From Chara braunii (lineage: Eukaryota > Streptophyta > Charophyceae > Charales > Characeae): a DNA stretch of 21,041 bases. Below are positions 1-8,955 of this stretch, piece by piece (the stretch's first letter is position 1; the number at the start of each line of letters is the position of its first letter). Position numbers and translations under genes: made by a program. The stretch covers positions 80,047 to 101,087 of the forward strand of contig BFEA01000274.1 of the NCBI GenBank assembly GCA_003427395.1, written 5' to 3'. The notes under the pieces were generated by a model that saw nothing but the letters and a program-made list of their open reading frames with translations, searched no databases and was not told the DNA's origin.

Positions 1-190
1 CATTCCGACCCTCCCACGCGATCCTCCCGCTCTGCCCTCCCGCTGTTGCCACAGCCCCACCATCCCGATCTTTCCCCCCATCCCCACCTACCCGCTCATC
101 CTGACCCTCCCACCTCCTCCCGCTCAATCCTCCCGCTGTTGCCACAGCCCCACCATCCCGCCCCTCCCGCCGTTGCCCCAGACCCGCCAT
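1..190. repeat. C-rich low-complexity sequence with a 32 bp direct repeat
   Basis: Pyrimidine-rich sequence built from CCTCCCGC and CCACCATCCCG words. A block starting CTCCCGCTGTTGCC occurs at about 36-67 and again at about 129-160, an offset of 93 bp, and a shorter degenerate third version follows at 161-190. It looks like a decayed minisatellite. The open frames here have no codon structure and are not believed to be genes. Confidence 0.6.
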
Positions 191-194
191 AGCG

Positions 195-690
195 ATGGAA
201 GAAAGACGAGGAACAAGAATAAGAAGAGGGGAGGAGGAAGAAGAAGAAAAAGAAGATAGGAGGAATAATAATAATAATAAGAATAAGAATAAGAATATAA
301 TAAGAATAAGAAGAAGAAGAGGGGGGGGAGGAAGAGGAAGAAGAAGAGGGGAGGAGGAGGAGGAAGAAAAAGAAGATAGGAGGAAGAAGAAGGAGAAGAA
401 GAAGAAGAAGAAGAAGAAGGGAGGAGGAAGAAGAAGAAGGGAGGAGGAAGAAGAAGAAGTCGACGAGAAGAAGAAGAAGAAGAAGAAGAAGAAGAAGAAG
501 AAAAAGAAGAAAAAGAAGAAAAAGAAGAAAAAGGGAAGAGGAGAAGAAGAAGAAGAGGGACGGAAGATGAAGAGGGGAGGAAGAAGTAGAGGGGAGGAAG
601 AAGAAGCGGGGGGGAACAATGACGACGGCGAGGAGTGGGAAGAAAATAAGAACGAGAAGAAGAAGGACGAGGAGGAAAAGAGGTCATGGG
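195..690. repeat. Polypurine GAA/GGA/AAG microsatellite tract
   Basis: About 490 bp in which the plus strand is almost entirely A and G, made of imperfect GAA, AAG, GGA and GAAGAG runs with a short ATAATAAGAATAAG insert near 265-310. The long open frames on both strands translate only to Glu/Lys/Arg/Gly or Ser/Leu/Phe/Pro homopolymers, as expected from a trinucleotide repeat, so no CDS is called. A mirror-like homopurine tract of this length could form triplex DNA; that is inference. Confidence 0.9.
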
Positions 691-1581
691 GGGGCGGGGG
701 TACCAAGTTACTACCAAGTTACCAACCTCAGCAATGGCTGCTTCCGGCGATGAAGACGACGACTGCCGATGACGACGATGATGACGACGACCTTCAGCGG
801 GCAATGGCGAAGACGACGCGGGCGAGGTCAAGCAGCTCCAGCGGGCGAACGAACGGGCGGGAGTTCGATTTCGAATTCCCCGCTTCGCCTCTGTCTCAAC
901 CGTTGATCCGCAAGATGAACGACTGAGATCGTGCATTTTTCAAAACAAAAAACGAGGGTCTGCGGGCCCTTGTTTTTTTTTTGGGGTCAGGAAGGTCCTA
1001 TAGGGGCGGGGGAACACGCCCAGACCGACAAAACTATGAACCCCCCCGTCCCCTACTTTGTGCAAGGGAGGCCCGGTACCCGCCCGACCAACCTCCCCGG
1101 CCGGGCGTCACGGGCGAGTGTCGGGCGAGCCGAGGCGAGCCGTGCCGCACGGCTGATATCCCAGTCTAACACACAATTGTGGATTTTATGCCAGCATTGA
1201 TTACCCTGGGATCCTGGGATTGACTGACCAGGATATTGGAGGAAGGGGGGGGGGGGCTCTTCACCCTGAATCCGGCGCCGGATACACTTCTACACGCTAG
1301 TTCCACCGTTTTTTTTCCAACAAGTCTGACCTTGCCTCTCAACCATATCTTAGGTGGATCGGTCAGGTGTGAGGGGGAGTGTCCTGCGTCTAGGGGGCGA
1401 CTGAGGCAGACACCTGATCCTTCTGTTCCCTTTCTCCATCCTAACAGGACCCCCCAGGATTGTGTTGGGCGGGATCCACAGTGTCTCGGCCATACCAGTT
1501 CAACTCGACTAAGGTATTGTTAGGTGGGGGGAAAAGATAAGGGAACTCGGGGGCCGGGGGGAGTGGGATGTCATTGGGGAT
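691..1581. other. Unrecognised sequence with a GAC/GAT tract and a G12 run
   Basis: Between the polypurine tract and the LINE I recognise no gene. A GAC/GAT-rich trinucleotide stretch lies at about 749-792, a T10 run at 973-982, GC-rich sequence with CGGGCGAG words at 1080-1150, and a G12 run at 1245-1256. The lower part (about 1250-1581) lies just beyond the end of the LINE ORF2 and could be its 3' untranslated region. No convincing poly(A) tail (poly(T) on this strand) marks an end; the T10 run is a weak candidate. Confidence 0.4.
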
Positions 1582-3000
1582 TTAAGTCCATTTATGGAAG
1601 AGAAAACGATAGACTTTCTGCGATATATCCAAACAATCATTACCCTCCAAAAACCAGCCATCCCATTGTATCCATGCAATCCGTCCTCATGTTCCTCCCC
1701 AAACCAGTCCATGCAGAATTCGTTTAATGTCTGATTTTTTTGTGAGAGCTCCCATCCCTTGTATCGTATTTTTCCACTGAGCTCTAATTGCTATTTCAAT
1801 CATGTCTTGAATCATTTCAGTTGTTTGGCCACTTCCCACGTGGGCATTTTCAAGTACTTGAATCCATCTACGAGGCCATATAGCCCATAGTACTGCTTCT
1901 CTCCCAATCGTAAATAAGTTGTTTGTGAAGGTCGAGGATTGGGCAGACCAGTGACTAGTTAGTAGGGCCCTCCATTCCCACGACCAGTCTCTGTCTGTGC
2001 CTAGTTGGTTCCAAATCCGGACCCATCCCCGCCACGTAAGAATGGAGGCAGGGCACTGCAGGAAGAGGTGCTCTATCGTCTCGTTATTCCTTCGAGAGGG
2101 GAAACCCTCCTTGCATGCGTGACATCAGGGGAGAGCCAGCCCTTTCTGCTTCAGGTAGGTATGGTCAATGAGCCATGCATTCGTCGGTAGGCAACAGTGA
2201 TTAATCTGCCATTGCAGTGAAGCAGTCTTGGCTGGTTTGTTCTTCACCTCTTTAAACCATTTTATAGGTCTTAGGGTTTCCAATGGTACATTTAGATGTC
2301 ATGCCCAACGATCTACTATACGATCCCTTAGTTTTATTCTAGTTTTGAGCATCTGGTAGGTCGCTTTAACGTCTAGTGTATGGAGGTACCAATATCTGCG
2401 TCTTCCATTCCTTGTTGAAATCTTCCATCTCCACTCAGCCACATCCATGGGAAGATCCTGAATTGGCACCTCTGGCCTGAATGCCACCCAAGATTCACTT
2501 TCACATAGGACTCTTACTCTGTGAACTATCTTGATGTCAATCTAGAAGACTTCATCTGGCACCCCCCTGATCAAGTGGTTCAGTTGTGTTGGATAAAACA
2601 GGTTTACTAGCACCTCCCCTGGTCTAACTGTTAGTACTTGCCCCACCCGGTTTGCATCCCCTCTTAGCACCACCCAATCTCCTTCCTCTATTGTTGGCCC
2701 CCGTCGAAGGGCCCGCACCCATGCGAGAGGGAGAGCAAAGAGGATCTGGTCTAGCCTTTCTCCTATTCTGTGGCATTGGGGGAGTTTATCTCTCAGCTGC
2801 GCCTCTGAGAACCAGTCATTCTTTGATTGGTCTCATAAGTGTCCAACTCTTGTAACCCCGTTTTTCACCCATCCATTCCACGGGCGACATGAGCTCAGTA
2901 ACACGCGCCCATGCCGATCCGTAGTCCAGCGATTCCCGAAAAGTGGTTGGCGAGCAACGTTTTCCCACCTTTCAGGGAATCATTATGGCCTATCCGGGAG
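1582..3000 (-). pseudogene. LINE ORF2 C-terminal region with RVT-type zinc-binding motif, frame kept across five stops
   Basis: A single minus-strand frame can be followed from about 3000 to a TAA at 1582-1584 despite in-frame stops at 2833-2835 (TGA), 2542-2544 (TAG), 2299-2301 (TGA), 2125-2127 (TGA) and 1687-1689 (TGA). Upstream it reads RWENVARQPLFGN and NGWVKNGVTRVGHL, the W...QPL.gN and G...v.dL motifs of LINE C-termini. Near 2124-2050 it reads CHAC, then ETIEHLFLQCP, the CxxC...E(t)..HLF..C zinc-binding pattern called zf-RVT in plant LINEs. It continues with W..W..W residues (TWRGWVRIW), and the 34 codons after 1687 (IQWDGWFLEGND...) still look protein-like. Most of this reading has no long open frame because the stops break it up, so it is easy to miss. 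The role of this tail is probably template RNA or target binding (family knowledge). Confidence 0.85.
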
Positions 3001-3023
3001 CGGGAGCCTCCGCCAATCCTTAA

Positions 3024-3604
3024 TTAATTTGGCTCAGAAGTCATCTTTTTGCAGGTCCTTGCGGGCACTGCACGATCTGAGTGTGGTTGGGGCCTGGAGG
3101 GGGGCCTAGGGATTGTCCAGAAAACATCACCGAGCCACGTGATATGATGTGTTGATGGTGCGGCCACTGGGGCCAACCTCGATAGTTGTTCCCAAACTAG
3201 AAGTTCCCGAGTAAGGTCGGGGGTGCAGATAAGCCGCTTCAACCATTGGAGAGAGAGCGAGGCCGTTTGGGTGGCAAGGTCAAGTATGCCCAGGCCTCCT
3301 TGTGGCCTTGGTTGCACCACCGCATCCCAGGCAACACGACTGATGGTGTGTTGGGCTTCGTGGTTGCGTCTCCACTGGAAGGCTGCCACCTGTTCATTCA
3401 GGGTCTTTGACGTCATTCCGGAAAGGGGCCCACATTGTTTATAACCAGGGCCCTACCCAGGAGTGACGTGTGCTTGTCTATCCAGATTCCCAACTTTTGT
3501 AGGGTCGGGTGCATTATCCAAATATCGTTACTAGCTGGCTTTCCTTCGGCCAAAAGTGGGATTCCTAGGACCCTAATAGGGGTTTCTAAGGGGAGCCATG
3601 TCAC
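3024..3604 (-). pseudogene. LINE ORF2 thumb/connection region, degenerate
   Basis: This carries the segment that follows the RT palm in plant-type LINEs. A WLPLETPIRVLGIPLL stretch matches the family's W...yLGi.l motif. It is followed by KLGIWIDKHTSLLGRALVI (W....LSl.GR..vi), then AAFQWRRN (FlW.g), a V..W..V.QP.PQGGLGILDL segment (V.W..vc.P...GGLGi.dl), and SLSLQWLKRLI. The two open stretches, 3604-3413 and 3416-3024, overlap by four bases in different frames, so one frame change lies near 3415; another lies near 3650 and a third near 3030-3090. No catalytic residues are expected here. Homology to LINE ORF2 is inferred from motif order and from its position between the RT core and the zinc-binding tail. 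Confidence 0.85.
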
Positions 3605-3658
3605 CTTGGGTGCTCTGGAGGTCTTCCACTGTCATGATGCATCCACCATCCCAATGTC

Positions 3659-4850
3659 TTGTTGCCCCAGTTAATTGTCATATCAGAGAGGGCGCAAAAT
3701 CGGGTCATTAGCCTTTCGATTTCCTCCATATTTCGTGTTGAGGCTTCTACCATCAGTGTGAGGTCGTCTGCAAATAGTGAGCATCTTTGTATTGCTTCCT
3801 ATGGAATGGAGGATGTCCGAATCCTAGTAATATTCTGGTTGGCCCTAAGATTGGTTGTCAGGGTCTCCATCACAACCACAAAAATATATGGTGCTATCAG
3901 GTCGCCCTGGCGGACCGATCGCTGTAGCGGGAAGTCCGGAGCAAGGTTCTCATTAATCTGCACTCGAGTGGTAGCATTTTGATGAAGTATTTTCACCCAC
4001 CTCCTAAAGTTTCTTCCAAAGTTTATTTTTTTCCAGGCATTTATCCAAGAAATGTCAGTCCACATGGTCGTGTGCCTTCTCGAAGTCGATGAAAAGGAAG
4101 GCGGCGTTACACTTAGACTGACGGGATAACCTCAATAACTCATTTACTAGGAGGATATTATCATGGATGCACCGCCCCTTAAGGAAACCCATTGCTGAGG
4201 GGTGGATGATTTGTTGTAATGTCGGCGTCATACGTTTTGCTAATGCTTTGGATAACATTTTGTAGACCACAGTTAGCAATGTGATCGGTCAATAGTTACG
4301 AATATTCATTTTATCCTCTTTTTTGTATAGTAATGTGAGGACCCCTTGGCTAACCACTTCCCCCATCACCCCCTCTTCCCACATCTTGCGGTAAAATGCC
4401 ATCAGATCTTCTGCCATTGAGGTCCAGAAAGCCTCCCTAAATTCCTTTGGGAAGTCATCCACTCCCGGGGTCTTCTCTTCCTCCATTTGCATAAGAGTCG
4501 TCCATATCTCATCCTTGGTGATCGGACGGTCTAATGTCTTTTTTATCTGCTGGGGGAGAGATTTGGTAAGCGGGGTGAGGAAGTCCTCTATTTCTCTATC
4601 CCTTGTGAAGGCGGTATCGTCTAGGTGTGAGAAGTAAAAAGATCTTTGTAGAAGTCTTTGGCCATCTTCATGCACTGTGGCGTGGAGGTGGTCAGCGGCC
4701 TCTCCGGTGCGACTGGTCCAAGAAGGCCTCAATGGTCTGTCTCTTTGCTCTGGCCCTTGCTAGGCCAAAGAAGTCCGAGTCCATAGACCCTTCAGTGCTA
4801 TGTCTGGAGATTTTACCTCTGATTCTTATGCCATGTCATTTGTAAGTTTC
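3659..4850 (-). pseudogene. LINE reverse transcriptase core (FADD box), degenerate
   Basis: Non-LTR reverse transcriptase. Conserved blocks can be read in order: KTPGVDDFPKEF (block 0/1) near 4450; LYKKEDK...RNY-stop-PITLL at 4320-4270; GFLKGRCIHDNILLVNELL near 4180; LFIDFEKAHDHVD at 4095-4055; SVRQGDLIAPYIF near 3920-3880; and the catalytic FADD at 3763-3774 (usually YADD or FADD). Decay includes a TGA at 4289-4291 exactly where the family has Arg of NYRPI, a TGA at 4055-4057 after HVD where Trp is usual, a frame change at the A-run near 4024-4030, and a TAG at 3799-3801. From 3801 the reading continues in frame through FADD to about 3660. An additional frame change near 4630 separates it from the linker upstream. 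Confidence 0.92.
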
Positions 4851-4900
4851 AAAGTCAAGTAGTTTATTTTGGAGTGCGCCAAATTTTTCGAAAATTCTTT

Positions 4901-5356
4901 GCACTTACGACCCAAATAGAAGAGTTCATTATTGAACCATATAACTTCAGAATCAAAGTGTTTTTTCTGTTGGTCCCAGTAGGCTCATGCGTCTTGAACT
5001 AAATACATGAAATATTGCTTGTGAAGGAGAGAGGTATTGAGTTTGAAGAAGTCTGGGCCGGAATCCGGACGCTGGCAGAAGGTAAAAGTAACTCCGCACA
5101 ATGCGTGGTCTAGCCCCATAAAGGGACTATGGGGGAGTAAATATGCGAACTACATTGCTCCTGTCGGATCCTCCGACATAAGAATCAAATCGATTCTGGA
5201 TCTCGAACAGGTTTCAACCCCCATTGTGCGGAAGCAAGAATTTTTTTTTTTCATGCGGAAAACCCTTCTGAAGGAACCAAATAGGTGCAGGTTGGAGTTC
5301 AGTTCCTCGATGATTCTTTCGTCAGTCTGTATGTACGGAGGGCAGGAGGTGGGTAT
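4901..5356 (-). pseudogene. LINE APE-type endonuclease, C-terminal part (copy A, joined to the LINE body)
   Basis: On the minus strand this encodes the last third of the endonuclease. In order it has an ELNS...LF.SFR segment (the L...DsFR.l.P motif of the family), the SRIDLIL motif at 5189-5200 onward (SRID-yiL), a LDH triplet matching the SDH box, and the post-endonuclease sequence DSGPDFFKLNTSLL. It continues without a break into the linker towards the reverse transcriptase at about 4900-4733, so this copy belongs to the LINE body and the others in the array are extra. It has an in-frame TAG after the GA.. residues that follow SEDP, and a Trp-to-stop change in the DA(W)AYW segment. Upstream endonuclease motifs (the N-terminal catalytic Glu region) are absent. 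Confidence 0.8.
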
Positions 5357-5750
5357 GAACCATATGACTTCGGAATCGAAGTTTTTTTTCTGTTGGTGTC
5401 AGTAGGCCCATGCGTCTTGAACTAAATGTATGAAATCTTGCTTGTGAAGGAGAGAGGTATTGATTTTGAAGAAGCCTGGGCCGAAATCCGGACGTTGGCG
5501 GAAGGTAAGGGTAACTCCGCACAACGCGTGGTCTAGCCCTATAAAGGGACTACGGGGGAGTAAATATGCGAACTGCATTGCTCCTGCCAGATCCTCCTAC
5601 ATAAGAATCAAATCGATTCTGGATCTCGAACAGTTTCAGCCCCCGCTGTGCGGAAGCAAGAATATTTTTTTCGCATGGGGAAGGCCCTTCTGAAGGAATC
5701 AAATAGGTGCAGGGTGGAGTTCAGTTCCTCGATGATCCTTTCGTCAGTCT
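5355..5750 (-). repeat. LINE endonuclease fragment, copy B (minus)
   Basis: A near full-length second copy of the endonuclease segment in the same orientation as copy A. It runs from ACCATATGACTTCGG at the left to TCGTCAGTCT at the right. On the minus strand it reads ELNS...LF.SFR..., SRIDLIL, LDH.LCGVTLTF and the GPGFFK/NTSLL block. The left junction with copy A falls after the EVIWF codons, which run directly into the start of the next unit, so A and B form a head-to-tail duplication. Confidence 0.85.
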
Positions 5751-5950
5751 TTGCACTTACGACTCAAATAGAAAAGCTCATTAGTGAACCATATGACTTC
5801 GGAATCAAAGTGTTTTTTCTGTTAGTGCCAGTAGGCCCACGCGTCTTGAACTAAATGCACGAAATCTTGCTTGTGCAGGAGAGAGGTATTGACTTTGAAG
5901 AAGCCTGGGCCGGAATCCAGACGGTGGCGGAAGGTAAGGGTAACTCCGCA
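5751..5950 (-). repeat. LINE endonuclease fragment, copy C (minus, partial)
   Basis: Holds only the half of the unit downstream of the SDH-like box (minus reading GVTLTFRHR, SGPGFFKVNTSLL, DFVHLVQDAWAYWH, HFDSEVIWF). At its right end, in the sequence TAACTCCGCA at 5941-5950, it switches to the opposite orientation as copy D. At the left its TTGCACTTAC joins copy B. Confidence 0.85.
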
Positions 5951-6191
5951 ATACCCAACTTCTGCCCTCTGTACACAGAGACTGATGAAAGGATCATAGA
6001 GGAACTGAACTCCACTTTGCACCTATTTGATTCCTTCAGAAGAGTCTTCCCCATGGAAAAACAATATTCTTGCTTCCACACAACGGGGGCTGAAACCTGT
6101 TCGAGATCCTGAATCGATCTGATTCTTATGTCGGAGGATCTGCCAGGAGCAATGCAGTTCGCATATTTACTCCCCCGTAGTCCCTTTATGG
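5950..6191 (+). repeat. LINE endonuclease fragment, copy D (plus, partial)
   Basis: The other half of the unit, inverted relative to copy C. The plus strand reads TDERIIEELNSTLHLFDSFR, then the SRS-stop-IDLILMSEDL motif (one TGA inside) and AMQFAYLLPRSPFM, stopping after TCCCTTTATGG. A 16 bp unrelated spacer (6192-6207) follows before copy E. It shares the AATACCCA... left end with copies E and G. Confidence 0.85.
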
Positions 6192-6207
6192 ACGTTAGAT
6201 AGATGGA

Positions 6208-6587
6208 GAATACCCACCCCTTGCCCCCCGAACATAGAGATTGACGAAAAGATCATCGAGGAACTGAACTCCACCTTGCACCTATTTGATTCCTTCAGAA
6301 TGGTCTTCCCCATGAAAAAAAAAATTATTGCTTCCGCACAACGGGGGCTGAAACCTATTCAAGATCTAGAATCGATTTGATTCTTATGTCGGAGGATCTG
6401 ACAGGAGCAATGCAGTTGCATATTTATTCTCTTGTAGTCCCTTTATGGGGCTAGACCACACGTTGTGCGGAGTTACCCTTACCTTCCGCCAGCGTCCGGA
6501 TTCCGGCCCAGGCTTCTTCAAACTCAATACCTCTCTCCTTCACAAGCAAGATTTTGTGCATTTAGTTCAAGACGCATGGGCCTACTG
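6208..6587 (+). repeat. LINE endonuclease fragment, copy E (plus)
   Basis: A near-complete plus-strand unit starting AATACCCACCCC. It carries the ELNS..LHLFDSFR segment, the IDLILMSEDL region, the LDH box and SGPGFFKLNTSLL. It ends inside the AWAY segment at CCTACTG, where the sequence abruptly turns into the inverted copy F (ACCCAAATAGAAG). It has small indels in the A-run near 6317-6325. Confidence 0.85.
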
Positions 6588-6774
6588 ACCCAAATAGAAG
6601 AGTCCATTATTGAACCATATGACTTCGGAATCAAAGTGTTTTTTCTGTTGGTGTCAGTAGGTCCATGCGTCTTGAACTAAATGCACGAAATCTTGCTTGT
6701 GAAGGAGAGAGGTATTGAGTTTGAAGAAGCCTAGGCCGAAAACCGGATGCTGGCGGAAGGTAAGGGTAACTCTG
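6588..6774 (-). repeat. LINE endonuclease fragment, copy F (minus, partial)
   Basis: A minus-strand half unit equivalent to copy C (post-SDH part). It starts at ACCCAAATAGAAG on the left and ends at the GGTAACTCTGC junction on the right, where it flips into copy G. The C/D and F/G junctions occur at the same place in the unit (the AACTC(C/T)GC|AATACCCA join), so the same rearranged module was probably copied twice. Confidence 0.85.
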
Positions 6775-7226
6775 CAATACCCACCCCCTGCCCCCCGAAC
6801 ATAGAGACTGACGAAAGGATCATCGAGGAACTGAACTCCACCCTGCGCACCTATTTGATTCCTTCAAAAGGACTTTCCCCATGGAAAAAAAAATGTTATT
6901 GCTTCCGCACAACAGAGGCTGAAACATGTTCGAGATCCAGAATCGATCTGATTCTTATGTCGGAGGATCTGGCAGGCAGTTCGCATATTTACTCCCCCGT
7001 AGTCCATTTATGGGGCTAGACCACTTGTTCTGCGGAGTTACCCTTACCTTCCGCCAGCGTCTGGATTCCGGCCCAGGCTTCTTCAAACTCAATACCTCTC
7101 TCCTTCACAAGCAAGATTTCGTGCATTTCGTTCAAGACGCATGGGCCTACTGGCACCAACAGAGAAAACACTGATTCCGAAGTCATATGGTTCAATAATG
7201 GGCTCTTCTGTTTGGGTTGTAAGTGC
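6775..7226 (+). repeat. LINE endonuclease fragment, copy G (plus), the longest inverted copy
   Basis: The plus strand reads TDERIIEELNS, then a short frameshifting insertion (CTGCGCACC), then the intact SRIDLILMSEDLAG motif (SRID at 6936-6947), MGLDHLFCGVTLTFRQR, SGPGFFKLNTSLL and DFVHFVQDAWAYWHQQ. It continues to GGTTGTAAGTGC, the same right end as copy A before its linker. Beyond 7226 the similarity to the LINE stops. It is the best-preserved inverted partner of copy A. Confidence 0.85.
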
Positions 7227-8108
7227 TACCGGATCTAGTTGGCTGGCAGCACCAGCCAAAACCGAAAAATACCGTGCCATGTCAGTTCATTTTTTCTTTG
7301 ACGCGCAGCACAAGTTCGCCTCAGGAAAAGAGACATCGGATATACTGGTGGTGTAAGGTGTCAATAGCACACTGTTCTTCTTCGACACTCACTGCGTCGT
7401 CAGGAGGCTGAACCCCGATAGTCTGCAGAATCCGCACGTCAATGCTTTGAGTCATACTCTGCTTCGATCCGTGTTGCAAGTGGACAGCCAGGCAAATGAC
7501 AACACAAGTAGCAAGGAAAATTCGGCAGCAGTAACAGAGGGTGAACAGGCAAGGGGGCGAACAACACAGGAGCGAACCCAGTTAGCCAACAGGCTGACTA
7601 TCCATCAAGCAGCCAGCAGGCAGGTAGGCAGGCAGCAAGGCAACCTGGCAAGCAAACAGCAAGGGCAGCATGATAAAGCAAGGCAATCAGGCAGACTGCC
7701 AAGAAGCAGGGCAGCATGGACATGGCAGTCCACAGATAAATCACAGACCAAAGCAGATTATCACCTACTCAAACAAGTAGCACTCTACGGACTGTAGGTT
7801 CGTGCATCATCAAGAGTCAGGGAGAACTCTGCATACTCTAGGTTCAGGCCACAATCTCATGCGTCACCGCGTCACTCTCAGACTGAAGAAAGTTCGTCAC
7901 CACCTCTGCACACAGACACATACAGGCATCCTCAGCTGGATACAGCAGGCCCCTTATTACTGCTGCGAGGAGTTCTAACACAGGCACTTACTATATCACA
8001 TGTCTTAAAGGTGCTGCACTTGGACACTTGTTAGATGGAGAGGAAGAGGATAAGTTTCAGATAACATGCCGAGGGCCAGTCTCAGCCAATGGCTGCCGTG
8101 CACAGGCC

Positions 8109-8113
<5 letters not shown>
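7227..8113. other. Unrecognised sequence with CAG/CAAG-rich stretch
   Basis: No recognisable gene. An open plus-strand frame at 7447-7797 (116 codons) is Gln/Ser/Arg-rich and is dominated by GGCAGG/GGCAAG words at about 7600-7710, so it is more likely a low-complexity repeat than a protein. No family motif, promoter or splice pattern could be supported. Confidence 0.4.

Positions 8114-8198
<85 letters not shown>
8114..8198. repeat. (CT)36(CA)7 compound microsatellite
   Basis: An uninterrupted CT dinucleotide run at 8114-8185 passes directly into CA repeats to 8198, then an A-rich stretch. Open frames across it encode only Leu/Ser or Arg/Glu alternations and are not genes. Confidence 0.97.
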
Positions 8199-8202
<4 letters not shown>

Positions 8203-8322
8203 GAGACAAACCCGTGCACAGAAAAAGGAAAAAAAAAACATAAAAATGACAGAACAAGAAGAGTAGACAGACTTCCGCTGCGGGACATCGCATGACTCAC
8301 GGCCTTTTCCCAACCGCACGCG

Positions 8323-8524
<202 letters not shown>

Positions 8525-8525
<1 letters not shown>

Positions 8526-8772
8526 TGTGCAGCACCATGCAGCCAAATTCTATTTTGACCACACAGACACTGAAATTGTTTGGATGGCCACCTGGTGTAA
8601 ATCATTTTGGACCGTGCAATCGATAGCACAGCCCTATTTGATCGCAGTGACTGAGTTCAGTGGGGCATTGACAGTATATCCCTGAAGTTTCTCAGGCCAA
8701 TCAGTGCTGCAATGACTTCTAACAACAGCCATTCAAACCCCTGTCGGCTGAACCCGATTTCCAGCAGGTGTT
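8525..8772. other. Unrecognised non-repetitive sequence
   Basis: I see no gene, RNA or mobile-element signature. The stretch is of ordinary base composition and links the microsatellites to the duplicated block. Confidence 0.35.
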
Positions 8773-8917
8773 GCTCCCCACCCACCAATCGAGTGGAGCC
8801 ATCACAAGGGGGCGGCTTCGTTTTGGGAGGGTGCTCTAACCACCTCCCAAAGCAGGGTGGCCCCACCGATGTTAGAAAAAGGAGAAGGGGGCAAGTACGT
8901 TGGTGTCACTCTTGAGT
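8773..8917. repeat. 145 bp direct duplicate, left copy
   Basis: Starts GCTCCCCACCCACC and ends CACTCTTGAGT. It is identical over all 145 positions to 8956-9100, with the adapter sequence between. Such perfect identity in otherwise diverged repeat DNA fits a technical duplication. Confidence 0.97.
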
Positions 8918-8955
8918 CTGTCTCTTATACACATCTAGATGTGTATAAGAGACAG
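8918..8955. other. Nextera (Tn5 mosaic end) mate-pair junction adapter, assembly artefact
   Basis: A perfect 38 bp palindrome made of CTGTCTCTTATACACATCT (8918-8936) followed by its reverse complement AGATGTGTATAAGAGACAG (8937-8955). This is the Tn5 mosaic end pair that forms the circularisation junction in Nextera mate-pair libraries. Its translation gives the SYTHLDVYKRQ peptide known as an adapter contaminant in protein databases. It is not biological sequence. With identical 145 bp copies on both sides, the simplest reading is that a tiny circle from the library was assembled into the contig. Confidence 0.98.

Larger units (their letters stand above)
1582..5356 (-). mobile_element. Degenerate L1-like LINE retrotransposon, ORF2 pseudogene
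   Basis: Read on the minus strand from 5356 down to 1582, a single ORF2-type domain order is visible: the end of the APE-like endonuclease (about 5330-4901), a linker, reverse transcriptase (about 4730-3650), the connection region (3604-3024), and a C-terminal zinc-binding region (about 2230-2050), with coding-like sequence down to a TAA at 1582-1584. LINE ORF2 proteins nick target DNA and reverse transcribe their own RNA in place. This copy is dead: it has many in-frame stops, at least four frame changes and no N-terminal endonuclease half or ORF1. The 5' truncation near 5356 runs straight into rearranged copies of the same endonuclease segment. No target-site duplication could be identified by eye. 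LINE identity is secure; the exact ends are not. Confidence 0.9.

Noticed and set aside
124-936. Long open frames on both strands across the polypurine tract
   Set aside because: They translate to homopolymeric Glu/Lys/Arg or Ser/Leu/Phe/Pro and follow the GAA/GGA repeat; no codon bias or domain is seen.
5037-5405. Plus-strand 122-codon open frame in the repeat array
   Set aside because: Antisense of the LINE endonuclease segment; similar plus frames recur only because the segment is repeated.
4901-7226. Satellite array or multi-gene cluster
   Set aside because: The unit carries the SRID-IL and LDH motifs of a LINE endonuclease and is joined to a LINE body, and the copies are in mixed orientation and partial.
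7447-7797. 116-codon plus-strand open frame as a gene
   Set aside because: Gln/Ser/Arg-rich translation produced largely by CAGG/CAAG repeats; no family and no supporting signals.
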